From Stenotrophomonas cyclobalanopsidis (GTDB lineage Bacteria > Pseudomonadota > Gammaproteobacteria > Xanthomonadales > Xanthomonadaceae): 64,000 nt of DNA. Positions 42,775-51,882 of this stretch are shown here, one piece after another. The DNA lies in NCBI RefSeq assembly GCF_008710035.1, contig NZ_VYKI01000006.1, positions 115,811 to 179,810 on the forward strand, read 5' to 3'. Every line of letters begins with the position of its first letter. Position 1 is the stretch's first letter. Both the position numbers and the translations under genes were made by a program. The notes under the pieces are model-generated. The model made no database searches. It was not told the origin of the DNA and worked only from the letters and a program-made list of their open reading frames with translations.

Positions 42775-42878
42775 GATTCCATTCGCCGATGGAATGCGTC
42801 TTTCGGGGGTGGCGCGGCCGTGGCCTGAATGGCCCGGTGGTAAAGTGGAAGATTGTTTCCTGACTGCCGAGATCTGCC

Positions 42879-43799
42879 ATGTCCACTGCCGCTTTCTATC
42901 CCGTCGGAACCCCTGGCCAGCCGTGGGGCACGGCGGAACGGGAGCAGTGGCGCGGCCGCCAGCAGCGCCTGCGCCGCTATGACCAGGAAGTGCTGCCGCG
43001 CATCGAAGCGCTGGCCGGTCGCTTCGAGAAGGTGGCCTATGGCCGGCTCGACTATGCCGGTGAGACCTACACCCTGTTCGCCCTGCGCAGCCACGACTGG
43101 AACCCGGCCCTCCCGGCGGCGCTGGTCACCGGTGGCGTGCACGGCTACGAGACCAGCGGCGTGATGGGGGCGCTGGATTTCCTGGAACAGCACGCGGCCG
43201 ACTACGCCGGCAAGGCCAACCTGCTGGTGGCGCCGTGCGTGAACCCGTGGGGCTTCGAGCGCATCAACCGCTGGAACTACGATGCGATCGACCCGAACCG
43301 CAATTTCCGCGCTGATGGCCCGGCCCGTGAATCGACCGCCGTCATCGCGCTGACCGCCCCGTACCAGGGCCAGTTCGTGCTGCACATCGACCTGCACGAG
43401 ACCACCGACAGCGACGAGAGCGAGTTCCGCCCGGCGCTGGCTGCGCGCGATGGCAAGCCGTTCGAGCCGGGCCTGATTCCCGATGGCTTCTATCTGGTCG
43501 ATGACAGCGAGAACCCGCAGCCGGCATTCCAGCAGGCAGTGATCGCCGCCGTCGAGCAGGTGACCCATATCGCCCCGGCGGATGACAAGAACGAGATCAT
43601 CGGCTCGCCGGTGGTCGCCCACGGCGTCATCGAGTACCCGCTGGTGAAGCTGGCGCTGTGCGCGGGCATCACCGGTGCGAAGTACACCACCACCACCGAG
43701 GTCTACCCGGACAGCCCGCGCGCGACGCCGGAACAGTGCAACGACGCACAGGTGGCAGCGGTGCGCTCGGCGCTGGAGTACGCGCTGGCCCACCGCTGA
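42879..43799 (+). CDS. M14 family zinc metallocarboxypeptidase
   Basis: A 306-residue protein without a signal peptide, so cytoplasmic. The M14 zinc ligands are visible as H and E in TGGVHGYETSG (about residue 90) and a third His in LHIDLHETTD (about 170). NPWGFERINRWNYDAIDPNRNFR carries the substrate-binding Asn-Arg pair, and TTTTEVYPDSP near the C-terminus supplies the catalytic Glu region. It resembles the succinylglutamate-desuccinylase-like/DUF2817 M14 branch and probably removes C-terminal residues from peptides or deacylates amino acids. It is divergent from the TonB receptor and followed by SMAG repeats. Confidence 0.9.
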   Translation: MSTAAFYPVGTPGQPWGTAEREQWRGRQQRLRRYDQEVLPRIEALAGRFEKVAYGRLDYAGETYTLFALRSHDWNPALPAALVTGGVHGYETSGVMGALDFLEQHAADYAGKANLLVAPCVNPWGFERINRWNYDAIDPNRNFRADGPARESTAVIALTAPYQGQFVLHIDLHETTDSDESEFRPALAARDGKPFEPGLIPDGFYLVDDSENPQPAFQQAVIAAVEQVTHIAPADDKNEIIGSPVVAHGVIEYPLVKLALCAGITGAKYTTTTEVYPDSPRATPEQCNDAQVAAVRSALEYALAHR

Positions 43800-43800
43800 T

Positions 43801-43888
43801 CTGTAGAGCCGAGCCTGTGCTCGGCTGGGATGCAGCCGAGCCTGTGATCGGCTGGGATGCAGCCGAGCATGGGCTCGGCTCTACAGAA
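43801..43888. repeat. SMAG triplet
   Basis: tgtagagccgagcctgtgct opens three consecutive hairpins built on gccgagc...gctcggc, spaced about 30 bp and joined by tgggatgca. The last is inverted and ends in ctctaca. The remaining gap to 44025 shows no gene. Confidence 0.85.
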
Positions 43889-44025
43889 ATGCAGGCCCCG
43901 GACGCGCGCATAACACGCTTGGCCTGTCGCCGGGCTGTCATCGCCACCGGGCACTTCATCCTGCGTCCACTGCCATTCATGCAGGGTCGGTCGGCTAATC
44001 CCTGATCGACCGGAGATGGCTGCCG

Positions 44026-46005
44026 ATGGAAGCACTGGAGCCTCAACACACCCCGGTGCGCACCCTCCGGCCCGTCTTCGCCTTTGCGGCGATCGTGGTC
44101 GTTGCCTTCGCACTGTTCGTCAGCCTGTTCCCGCTGGGCGCCGGCCGCCTGCTGGTGAAGGCGCAGGACTGGGCCGCGCTCAACGTGGGCTGGTACTACC
44201 TGCTGGCGATGACCCTGTACCTGGTGTTCGTGATCGGCGTGGCCCTGTCCAAGTACGGCGGCATCAAGCTGGGCGCCGACCATGACGAACCGGAATTCAG
44301 CTATCTGTCATGGGCAGGCATGCTGTTCGCGGCCGGCATCAGCATCACCCTGTTCTTCTTCTGCGTCTCCGAACCGCTCACCCATTACCTGCAGCCGCCA
44401 CAGGGCGATGCGGCCGCCGGCGAGGCCGGCGCGCGGCAGGCCATGCAGCTGCTGTTCCTGCACTGGGGCCTGCATGGCTGGGGCGTGTTCGCGCTGGCGG
44501 CGATGGCGATGGCCTACTTCGCCTACCGCCACAACCTGCCGCTGGCGCTGCGCTCGGCGCTGTACCCGCTGATCGGCAAGCGCATCAACGGGCCCATCGG
44601 CTACACGGTGGACGCATTGGGCATCGTCGCCACCGTGTTCGGCATCGGTGCCGACATGGGCTTCGGCGTGCTGCACCTCAACGCCGGCCTGACCCACCTG
44701 TTCAATGTGCCGCACTCCAACTTGGTGCAGATCCTGCTGGTGGTGGCGATGATGGGCGCGGCGGTGGTGGTGGCCGTGTCCGGGGTGGAAAAAGGCGTGC
44801 GCTGGATGGCCAACATCAACATGCTGCTGGCCATCGCGCTGGTGCTGTTCATGCTGTGCTTCGGTCCCACCCAGTACCTGCTCAGCACGCTCATGCAGAA
44901 CCTGGGCGATTACCTGGGCAGCGTGGTCGGCAAGAGTTTCGACGTGTACGCCTACGGCGGCCGCCCGGAATGGCTGGGCGGCTGGACGGTGTTCTACTGG
45001 GCCTGGTGGATCGGCTGGGCGCCGTTCGTGGGCCTGTTCATCGCGCGCATCTCGCGCGGCCGCACCATCCGCGAATTCGTCTTCGGCGTACTGCTGATCC
45101 CGCTCGGCTTCACCCTGGCGTGGCTGTCGATCTTCGGCAACAGTGCGCTGGACCAGGTGCTGCACCATGGCCAGCAGCAGCTGGCCCAGCTGGCGGTGGA
45201 TGATCCGCCGACCGTGCTGTACGCGTTGCTGGATGGCTACCCGTGGAGCAAGGCGGTGATCGCGGTGACCGTGCTGGTCAGCTTCATCTTCTTCGTGACG
45301 TCGGCTGATTCGGGGGCGGTGGTGCTGTCCACGCTGTCCTCGCACGGCGGAGCGCCCGAGGACGATGGCCCGCGCTGGCTGCGCGTGTTCTGGGGCACGG
45401 TGATCGCGGTGCTGACCGCCGGGCTGCTGCTGGCCGGCAGCATCGACGCATTGAAGTCGGCTGTGGTGCTGGCCTCGCTGCCGTTCTCGGCGGTGCTGCT
45501 GCTGATGATGTGGGGCCTGACCCGTGCCTTCAGCGATGAATCGCACCGCGAGCGCGCGCAGCAGTTCCGACCGTCACCGCTGATCGGCGACGACCGCCAC
45601 CACCAGGGCTGGCGCCAGCGCCTGAGCCAGGCCATGCACTTCCCGGTGCGCGACCAGGTCTACCGCTTCATGGATGACACGGTGAAGCCGGCCATGGAAG
45701 CGGTGGCCGAGCAGCTGCAAGGGCAGGGCTGGGAGGTGGTCACGCGCTTGGAGGCCGGTGACATGGAGCTGTCGGTCAACCACGGCGAGCAGCAGGATTT
45801 CCAGTACCGGGTGATCCTCAGCGGCTACCTGACCCCGTCCTTCGCCGCGCAGCAGCTACGCAACCAGCGCTACTACCGCGCCGAGGTGCATCTGTTTGAA
45901 GGCAGCCAGGATTACGACCTGGTGGGCTACAGCCGCAAGCAGATCATCAACGACATCATCAGCCAGTACGAACGGCACCTGCAGTTCCTGCATCTGAGCC
46001 GGTGA
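44026..46005 (+). CDS. BCCT family choline/betaine transporter (BetT-like)
   Basis: A 659-residue inner-membrane transporter with twelve helices in about residues 15-510. The BCCT signature is present: GMLFAAGISITLFFFCVSEPLTHY, GIGADMGFGVLHLNAGLTHLF, and the tryptophan-rich segment VFYWAWWIGWAPFVGLFIARISRGRTIREF, followed by FIFFVTSADSGAVVLSTLS. A long cytoplasmic C-terminal domain of about 130 residues (RDQVYRFMDDTVKPAMEAVAEQLQGQGW ... NDIISQYERHLQFLHLSR) matches BetT proteins, where it senses osmotic change. It imports choline or related quaternary amines with protons or sodium. No betaine synthesis genes are adjacent, so its main use is unclear. Confidence 0.93.
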   Translation: MEALEPQHTPVRTLRPVFAFAAIVVVAFALFVSLFPLGAGRLLVKAQDWAALNVGWYYLLAMTLYLVFVIGVALSKYGGIKLGADHDEPEFSYLSWAGMLFAAGISITLFFFCVSEPLTHYLQPPQGDAAAGEAGARQAMQLLFLHWGLHGWGVFALAAMAMAYFAYRHNLPLALRSALYPLIGKRINGPIGYTVDALGIVATVFGIGADMGFGVLHLNAGLTHLFNVPHSNLVQILLVVAMMGAAVVVAVSGVEKGVRWMANINMLLAIALVLFMLCFGPTQYLLSTLMQNLGDYLGSVVGKSFDVYAYGGRPEWLGGWTVFYWAWWIGWAPFVGLFIARISRGRTIREFVFGVLLIPLGFTLAWLSIFGNSALDQVLHHGQQQLAQLAVDDPPTVLYALLDGYPWSKAVIAVTVLVSFIFFVTSADSGAVVLSTLSSHGGAPEDDGPRWLRVFWGTVIAVLTAGLLLAGSIDALKSAVVLASLPFSAVLLLMMWGLTRAFSDESHRERAQQFRPSPLIGDDRHHQGWRQRLSQAMHFPVRDQVYRFMDDTVKPAMEAVAEQLQGQGWEVVTRLEAGDMELSVNHGEQQDFQYRVILSGYLTPSFAAQQLRNQRYYRAEVHLFEGSQDYDLVGYSRKQIINDIISQYERHLQFLHLSR

Positions 46006-46008
46006 TGA

Positions 46009-46107
46009 CGAACGCCGGGCATGGCCCGGCGCTACGTAGAGACGAGCTTGCTCGACTGCTTTTCGCGACGGCAGTCGAGCAAGCTCGACTCTACGGCCCC
46101 GCAGGCG
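46009..46107. repeat. SMAG cluster after BCCT gene
   Basis: Three hairpins: gccgggcatggcccggc, agacgagcttgctcgact, and an inverted agtcgagcaagctcgactct. GTAG heads point toward each other as in REP doublets, between convergent genes. Confidence 0.82.
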
Positions 46108-46168
46108 GTCGAGCAGGGGGGCGGCCTTACCGGTCATGCACGAACGCCGGGTGCGGACGGCGGGTCCT

Positions 46169-47146
46169 TCAGACCCGCAGCAGCACCTTGCCGCCACGCC
46201 CCGACTGCGCGCTGGCGGTCGCGGCGGCCTTGATGTCGTCCAGCGCGAAGATGCCGTCCACCGGCAGGGTCAGTTCGCCGCCGGCCGCGCGCTGCAGAAG
46301 TTCGCCCACCAGGCGGCGCTTGTCTTCCACCGCCATCGCCTGGCTGACCTTGCTGCCCCAGAAGCCCTTCACCGTGGCTTCCTTGTAGATCAGGCCGCTG
46401 GCCGGGATGCGCATCGCCTCGCCACTCATCACGCCGAACGACACCAGCGTGCCGTGCAGGCCGAGCAGATCGACCAGATCGGCGCTGGCTTCACCGCCGA
46501 TGGAATCGACCGCGGCGGCCGCATGCGCTTCACCGGTGGCTGCGCGCACGCGATCCTTCCAGCCGTCCTGCGAGGTATCGAACACGTGCTCGATGCCCAG
46601 CGCCTGCAGCTGCGCCACGGCCTTGGCATTACGCACCAGATTGGCCACGTTGACGCCGCGCGCGCGGGCCAGCATTGCCAGCGATTTGCCCACCGCACCG
46701 TTGGCGGTGTTCTGCACGATCCACTGGCCGGCGTCCACCTTCAGGAATTCCAGCAGCATCAGCGCGCTCAGCGGCATTGCGATCAGCTGTGCCGCGGTCT
46801 CGTCGGCGATGGCGTCGGGCATCGGGATGACCATGCGTGCCGGCGCGATGAAGGCCTCGGCCCAGGTGGCATGCACCGATGCCGCGGCCACGCGCTGGCC
46901 GACCTGCAGGCCTTCCACACCTTCACCGAGGGCATCGACCACGCCAAGGGCTTCGCTGCCGCCGACGGCCGGCAGGGTCGGCTTGTAGCCATACAGGCCG
47001 CGTACGGTCAGCAGATCGTGGTTGTGGATCGAGGCGAGCGTGGTGCGGATGCGCACTTCGCCGGGGCCGGGTTCAGGCAGGGCGACATCGGCAATGGCAA
47101 GGACGGTGGCGGGATCGCCGAAGGCGGTGTATCGGGCAGCACGCAT
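46169..47146 (-). CDS. MDR superfamily quinone/enoyl-thioester reductase-like protein
   Basis: A 325-residue medium-chain dehydrogenase/reductase without visible zinc ligands. The N-terminal catalytic domain reads LASIHNHDLLTVRGLYGYKPTLPAVGGSEALGVVDALGEGV, which matches 2-enoyl thioester reductases (MECR/Etr1) and quinone reductases. The nucleotide-binding domain contains QNTANGAVGKSLAMLARARGVNVANLVR, with an Arg after the second strand suggesting NADPH. ATG 47146 is the start. It is divergent from nrdA with a 432-bp gap. Confidence 0.88.
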   Translation of the reverse strand: MRAARYTAFGDPATVLAIADVALPEPGPGEVRIRTTLASIHNHDLLTVRGLYGYKPTLPAVGGSEALGVVDALGEGVEGLQVGQRVAAASVHATWAEAFIAPARMVIPMPDAIADETAAQLIAMPLSALMLLEFLKVDAGQWIVQNTANGAVGKSLAMLARARGVNVANLVRNAKAVAQLQALGIEHVFDTSQDGWKDRVRAATGEAHAAAAVDSIGGEASADLVDLLGLHGTLVSFGVMSGEAMRIPASGLIYKEATVKGFWGSKVSQAMAVEDKRRLVGELLQRAAGGELTLPVDGIFALDDIKAAATASAQSGRGGKVLLRV

Positions 47147-47578
47147 GGGGGAACTTCCGGTTGAAAAGGAGGTTGTAACCAACTGGGGATGGCGGCGCCG
47201 TGGACAAGGCGGCATAGGTGCAACACGGCATCCTGCGACGGATCGTCGCGGAGTGTATTCATCACCGCATCTTGTGTTGACGATCTCCAATATCCCCACT
47301 ATGTTGTGGCCGTCACTCCCGGTCAGCCGCCGCCGCCGGACATGCAGCAAACGTCCCGCGGCCCGCCCCTGAAGGCTTGCCGTGTCGACGCGGCCGCCAT
47401 CGCGCGTACGCAGATCGTCCCCACGGCCCGGATACCGGCCGCAGGCGCAGGCTCATCGCCGACGGTCTGACGTTCCCGCGCAATGGCACACCAACCGATT
47501 GCCCTGGGCGCCGGTATCGCGCGCAGGGCCGCCATGGCATCGACGCTTCGAGGCGTGCGTGCCTGGAGACGCACGACA
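47147..47578. promoter_or_regulatory. 432-bp divergent control region between MDR gene and nrdA
   Basis: No gene is supported here. Two features are visible: the palindrome ggttgtaacc (47171-47180) close to the MDR start, possibly an operator; and an A+T-richer stretch around 47285-47325 containing ccactatgttgtgg, which has CCAC/GTGG ends and vaguely recalls an NrdR box but is too short to be sure. The rest is ordinary high-G+C sequence, probably a long nrdA leader. Confidence 0.35.
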
Positions 47579-49942
47579 ATGACCGACAGTACCTACCGCG
47601 CGGCCGATCTGGCCGGCGCCGGCGACGCCATGCGCGCCGGTGGCGAACGTGTGCCCACCTGGATCACCAAGGAAGCCGGCAACCGCCGCTTGCCGTTCGA
47701 GGCCGAGCGCCTGCAGCGCAGCATCGACGGCGTGCATGCTGAGTTCCCGCAGCTGGACGTGGGCGACTACCGCCGCGTGGTGCAGGCGATGGTCGAGCGC
47801 AAGCCCGGCATCAGCGCCGATGATCTGGTCGACCTGCTGATCCGCGAGGCGGAATCGCGCGTGGACCTGGTGGCGCCGGAATGGGAGCAGTTTGCTGCAA
47901 GGCTGTACCTGCGCCGGCTGTACAAGCGCGCCAGTCGCAACCGCTTCTACGATGTCAGCCTGAAGTACGGTTCCTACGTAGGTCTGCAGGAAAGCTTGGC
48001 CGACCGTGGGGTCTACAGCAACGACATCCTGCGCTGCTATTCGAAGGACGAACTGCAGCAGGCCGGACAGATGATCGATCCCGAGCGCGACCGGCTGTTC
48101 GCCTACAACGGCCTGTACCTGCTGGCCACGCGCTATCTCGCCACCGATGGCAGCCGCGAGGTGTACGAGCTGCCGCAGGAGCGCTGGCTGACCATCGCCC
48201 TGTACCTGATGCAGGACGAAAAGCCCAGGGAGCGCCGCATGCAGCTGGTGGGCGAGGCCTACTGGGCGCTGTCCAACCTGTACATGACGGTGGCCACGCC
48301 GACCCTGGCCAACGCCGGCAAGGTCGGCGGGCAGCTGTCCAGCTGCTTCATCGATACGGTGGATGACAGCCTGCAGGGCATCTACGACTCCAACACCGAT
48401 ATCGCCCGCGTGTCCAAGCACGGTGGCGGCGTGGGTGCCTACCTCGGCTATGTGCGCAGCAGCGGCGCGCCGATCCGCGGCGTTCCCAATTCCTCCGGCG
48501 GCGTGGTGCCGTGGATCAAGCAGCTCAACAACACCGCCGTGTCGGTCGACCAGCTCGGCCAGCGCAAGGGTGCGGTTGCGGTGTACCTGGACATCTGGCA
48601 TCGCGACATCGAGGCCTTCCTCGATCTGCGCCTGAACAACGGCGACCAGCGAATGCGCGCGCATGACGTGTTCACCGCGGTCTGCGTGCCTGATCTGTTC
48701 ATGGAGGCGGTGGAGCGCCGCGCCGACTGGTACCTGTTCGACCCGCACGAGGTGAAGCAGGCCAAGGGCTGGTACCTGCAGGACTTTTACGATGAGACGC
48801 GGGGTGCGGGCAGCTTCCGCGACCGCTATGCCGAACTGGTGGGCGACGAACGCATCAGCCGCCGCACGGTGCGTGCCATCGATCTGTTCAAACGGATCAT
48901 GGTCAGCCAGCTGGAAACCGGCAACCCGTTCCTGTTCTACCGCGATGAAGTGAACCGCAAAAACCCGAACAAGCACGCAGGCATGGTCTATTCCAGCAAC
49001 CTGTGCACCGAGATCCTGCAGAACATGAGCCCGACGCGGATGATCCAGGAGATCGTCAGCGGCGACCAGATCGTCACCACCCGCCGCGCCGGCGATTTCG
49101 TGGTCTGCAACCTGTCCTCGATCAACCTCGGCCGGGCCATCACCGCACCGGATGATCTGCTGGCCAAGGATGTGCTGGAGCGGCTGATTCCCATCCAGGT
49201 GCGCATGCTCGACAACGTCATCGAACTCAATGCACTGCCGGTGCCGCAGGCCACCATCACCAACCGCAAGTACCGCGCCATCGGGCTGGGCACCTTCGGC
49301 TGGCATCACCTGCTCGCGCAGCAGGGCATCCAGTGGGAGACGCCCGAGGCCGAGACGCTGTCGGACACGCTGTTCGAGCGCATCAACTTCCTGACCATCC
49401 AGGCCAGCCTGCAGCTGGCGCGCGAAAAGGGCAGCTACCCGATGTTCGCTGGCAGCGACTGGCAGACCGGCGCCTACTTCCGTGACCGCCGCTACGAGGG
49501 CGCCGCCTGGGACAGCCTGGCCCGCGACGTGGCCACGCACGGCCTGCGCAACGGCTGGCTGCTGGCGGTGGCGCCGAACATGAGTACCGCGCAGATCGCC
49601 GGGTCCACCGCGTCGATCGACCCGATCTACAGCGCGTTCTACTACGAGGAAAAGAAGGACTTCCGCCGGCCCGTGGCCGCACCGGGGTTGTCGCTGGAGA
49701 CGTGGCCCTACTACGAGAAGGGCGCCTACAAGGTCGACCAGTTCGCCAGTGTGCGGCAGAACGCCCGCCGCCAGCGCCATGTCGACCAGGCCATCAGCTT
49801 CAACCTGTACGTGCCCAGCACCATCCGTGCCAGCACGTTGCTGGAGCTGCACCTGAGCGCGTGGCGCGAGGGCCTGAAGACCACCTACTACGTGCGCTCC
49901 AACGACATCGACATCAGCGAATGCGAGTGGTGCGCCAGCTGA
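47579..49942 (+). CDS. nrdA: Class I ribonucleoside-diphosphate reductase, alpha subunit
   Basis: The 787-residue catalytic subunit that reduces ribonucleotides for DNA synthesis. An ATP-cone-like N-terminus (PTWITKEAGNRRLPFEAERLQRSIDGV) covers about residues 25-105. The catalytic residues are all visible: the Cys of QLSSCFIDT, the N-x-C-x-E triad in SSNLCTEIL, the second redox Cys in VVCNLSSINL, the radical-path Tyr pair in TTYYVRSNDID, and the C-terminal CEWC that accepts electrons. Start ATG 47579 has ctggaga upstream. It heads an operon with nrdB, a flavodoxin and a thioredoxin. Confidence 0.95.
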   Translation: MTDSTYRAADLAGAGDAMRAGGERVPTWITKEAGNRRLPFEAERLQRSIDGVHAEFPQLDVGDYRRVVQAMVERKPGISADDLVDLLIREAESRVDLVAPEWEQFAARLYLRRLYKRASRNRFYDVSLKYGSYVGLQESLADRGVYSNDILRCYSKDELQQAGQMIDPERDRLFAYNGLYLLATRYLATDGSREVYELPQERWLTIALYLMQDEKPRERRMQLVGEAYWALSNLYMTVATPTLANAGKVGGQLSSCFIDTVDDSLQGIYDSNTDIARVSKHGGGVGAYLGYVRSSGAPIRGVPNSSGGVVPWIKQLNNTAVSVDQLGQRKGAVAVYLDIWHRDIEAFLDLRLNNGDQRMRAHDVFTAVCVPDLFMEAVERRADWYLFDPHEVKQAKGWYLQDFYDETRGAGSFRDRYAELVGDERISRRTVRAIDLFKRIMVSQLETGNPFLFYRDEVNRKNPNKHAGMVYSSNLCTEILQNMSPTRMIQEIVSGDQIVTTRRAGDFVVCNLSSINLGRAITAPDDLLAKDVLERLIPIQVRMLDNVIELNALPVPQATITNRKYRAIGLGTFGWHHLLAQQGIQWETPEAETLSDTLFERINFLTIQASLQLAREKGSYPMFAGSDWQTGAYFRDRRYEGAAWDSLARDVATHGLRNGWLLAVAPNMSTAQIAGSTASIDPIYSAFYYEEKKDFRRPVAAPGLSLETWPYYEKGAYKVDQFASVRQNARRQRHVDQAISFNLYVPSTIRASTLLELHLSAWREGLKTTYYVRSNDIDISECEWCAS

Positions 49943-49958
49943 TCACTGCGACTGCTGT

Positions 49959-50017
49959 AGAGCCGAGCCCGTGCTCGGCTCAAGCGCACCGCAGCCGAGC
50001 GTGGGCTCGGCTCTACA
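49959..50017. repeat. SMAG pair between nrdA and nrdB
   Basis: tgtagagccgagcccgtgct and an inverted agccgagcgtgggctcggct...ctaca form two facing hairpins inside the 108-bp nrdA-nrdB gap. Their place inside an operon suggests modulation of mRNA rather than termination. Confidence 0.85.
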
Positions 50018-50050
50018 AATGCACCGCATGCAATCCGAAGGCAGATGACC

Positions 50051-51091
50051 ATGGCAACCCCCCTCGACCGCATCAAGATCCTCGAACCACGCCACCCCAA
50101 CCGCAGCACCGGCATCATCAACGGACGCACCAGCGGCATCCTCAACTGGAACGACATCCCGTACCCGTCGTTCTATCGGGCCTACAAGGAGCTGTCGACC
50201 AACTTCTGGATCCCCGACGAGGTGGACATGAAGCTGGACGCGCGCCAGTACGGCGAGCTGTCCGGGCGCGAGAAGAATGCCTATGACTCGATCATCGGCC
50301 TGCTGGCCACGCTCGATTCGCCGCAGACCCGCTTCATCTACAACGTGGCCGAGTACATCACCGACCCGGCCGCCCATGCCAACGCGGCGATCATCGGCCA
50401 GCAGGAAGTGATCCACAACGAGAGCTACAGCTACGTGCTGGCCTCGATCACCGACCTGCCCAACCAGAACCGCGTGTTCGAACTGGCGCGCACCCATCCG
50501 ACCATCATCAAGCGCAATGCGCCGATCATGGGGGCGTATGACGATTTCATGCGCGAGAAGACCGCCGAGACCCTGCTGAAGTCGCTGATCCAGTCGTCGA
50601 TCCTGGAAGGCATCAACTTCTATTCCGGCTTTGCGTACTTCTACAACATGGTCCGGCAGAACCGCATGACCGGCACCGGCAAGATCATCAGCTTCATCAA
50701 CCGCGACGAGCTGGCCCACACCAAGTTCATCAGCGAGCTGATCCGCGCCATCATCGGCGAGAACCCGGAGTTGCAGACCAACGAACTGACGGCCTATGTG
50801 CACCAGGCCTTCGAGCACGCCATCGAGCTGGAAACCCAGTGGTCGTCGGAAGTGCTGGATGGCATCGACGGCATCGACGTCGAGGAGATGACCCGCTACG
50901 TGAAGTACCGCGCCAACAAGATGGCCGGCATGCTGGGCATCGAGCGCCTGTACAGCGACACCACCGACAATGTGATGCCGTGGATCAAGGCCTACGCCGA
51001 CAATTTCACCGAGACCAAGACCGACTTCTTCGAGATGCGCAATGCAAGTTACAAGAAGACCAACGTCGACAACGGCTTCGACGACCTCTGA
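50051..51091 (+). CDS. nrdB: Class I ribonucleotide reductase, beta (radical) subunit
   Basis: A 346-residue ferritin-like protein that houses the dimetal/tyrosyl-radical cofactor. Ligands and radical Tyr are readable: Asp in LATLDSPQ, Glu-x-x-His-x-x-x-Tyr in QQEVIHNESYSYVL, Glu in SILEGINFYSGFAYF, and Glu/His in NRDELAHTKF. The FYSGF segment is shared with class Ib NrdF rather than E. coli NrdB, and a flavodoxin gene follows, so a manganese cofactor is possible. ATG 50051 is preferred to 50045 because gaagg lies 9 nt before it. Confidence 0.94.
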   Translation: MATPLDRIKILEPRHPNRSTGIINGRTSGILNWNDIPYPSFYRAYKELSTNFWIPDEVDMKLDARQYGELSGREKNAYDSIIGLLATLDSPQTRFIYNVAEYITDPAAHANAAIIGQQEVIHNESYSYVLASITDLPNQNRVFELARTHPTIIKRNAPIMGAYDDFMREKTAETLLKSLIQSSILEGINFYSGFAYFYNMVRQNRMTGTGKIISFINRDELAHTKFISELIRAIIGENPELQTNELTAYVHQAFEHAIELETQWSSEVLDGIDGIDVEEMTRYVKYRANKMAGMLGIERLYSDTTDNVMPWIKAYADNFTETKTDFFEMRNASYKKTNVDNGFDDL

Positions 51092-51584
51092 ACCCGGCGC
51101 TGCGCTGCGCATTCTGCTGGTGGTGGCCTCGCTGAGCGGCAACACCCGCGAGCTGGGCCGGCTGATCCAAGCGCGCTGCCTGGCCGCCGGGCATGCGGTG
51201 CACTGGCAGGAGGCCGATGACCCGCGTGCGCCGGCGCCGTTGGCTGCCGATGAGGCTGACCTGGTGCTGCTGGGCACCTGGACCGACAACGCCGGGCGTA
51301 CGCCGTCGGAGATGAAGGCCTGGGTGGCCGGCATCGCCGAGCGCGGCCAGCGCCCACGCCAGCTGGCGGTGTTCGGGACCGGCGAAACGCAGTGGGGGCC
51401 GGAGTACTACTGCGGCGCCGTGCACCGGCTGATTCGCTACTTCAATAGCGGCCACCCGCCGCTGGAGATCGAACAGATGCCGCATGGCGCACGCCACGCT
51501 GCGGCCATCGACGCCTGGACCGATGCGGTCCTGGCCCATTACTGGAGCAATCACGATGCAGATCATCGACGCCACCACGCCTGA
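51042..51584 (+). CDS. Flavodoxin-domain protein of the nrd operon (NrdI-like role)
   Basis: A 180-residue FMN-binding flavodoxin-fold protein. RILLVVASLSGNTRELGRLIQARCLAAGH is the phosphate-loop strand and helix; LVLLGTWTDNAGRTPSEMKAWVAGI and LAVFGTGETQWGPEYYCGAVHRL supply the other FMN loops. It overlaps the 3' end of nrdB by 50 bp, implying tight co-translation. The true start may be a later alternative codon because residues 1-20 (MQVTRRPTSTTASTT) look non-homologous. In class Ib systems the flavodoxin NrdI activates the manganese cofactor of NrdF; the same role here is inference. It may instead donate electrons to another enzyme. Confidence 0.85.
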   Translation: MQVTRRPTSTTASTTSEPGAALRILLVVASLSGNTRELGRLIQARCLAAGHAVHWQEADDPRAPAPLAADEADLVLLGTWTDNAGRTPSEMKAWVAGIAERGQRPRQLAVFGTGETQWGPEYYCGAVHRLIRYFNSGHPPLEIEQMPHGARHAAAIDAWTDAVLAHYWSNHDADHRRHHA

Positions 51585-51882
51585 GCAGTTCCAGCAGCTG
51601 CTGGCCGAGCATCCGCGGGTGCTGGTGGATTTCCACAAGGACCAGTGCCCGGGGTGCCGCATGCTGGAAATGTCGCTGCACCGCGTGGCCAACAGCGTGG
51701 CGGGGCAGGGCACGACCCTGCTGCGCGTGCAGCTGGAAGTGCTGGGCGAGGCGTTCTTCCGCGAGCTGGGGCTGCGGCAGACGCCGACCTTGTCGCTGTT
51801 CCGCGATGGGGATGAGCGGCAGCGGTTGGCCGGGTTCCAGTCGCCGCAGCAGATTGAAGCCGCGATCGCGCTGCACCTGTAG
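51556..51882 (+). CDS. Thioredoxin family protein, CPGC active site
   Basis: A 108-residue thioredoxin-fold protein. VLVDFHKDQCPGCRMLEMSL contains a CPGC redox site instead of the usual CGPC, and LGLRQTPTLSLFRDGDERQRLAGF has the cis-Pro. It overlaps the flavodoxin gene by 29 bp and ends the nrd operon, so it is the likely electron donor to the NrdA C-terminal cysteines. Start ATG 51556 has ggag 8 nt upstream. Its TAG stop lies within the tgtag head of the first unit of a repeat array. Confidence 0.9.
   Translation: MQIIDATTPEQFQQLLAEHPRVLVDFHKDQCPGCRMLEMSLHRVANSVAGQGTTLLRVQLEVLGEAFFRELGLRQTPTLSLFRDGDERQRLAGFQSPQQIEAAIALHL

Noticed and set aside
42735..43793. Upstream extension of the TonB receptor frame
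   Set aside because: It is antisense to the M14 peptidase gene and would precede a clear signal peptide and a Fur box.
47303..47316. NrdR box upstream of nrdA
   Set aside because: ccactatgttgtgg has the right ends but is two bases shorter than the consensus and no second box is visible.
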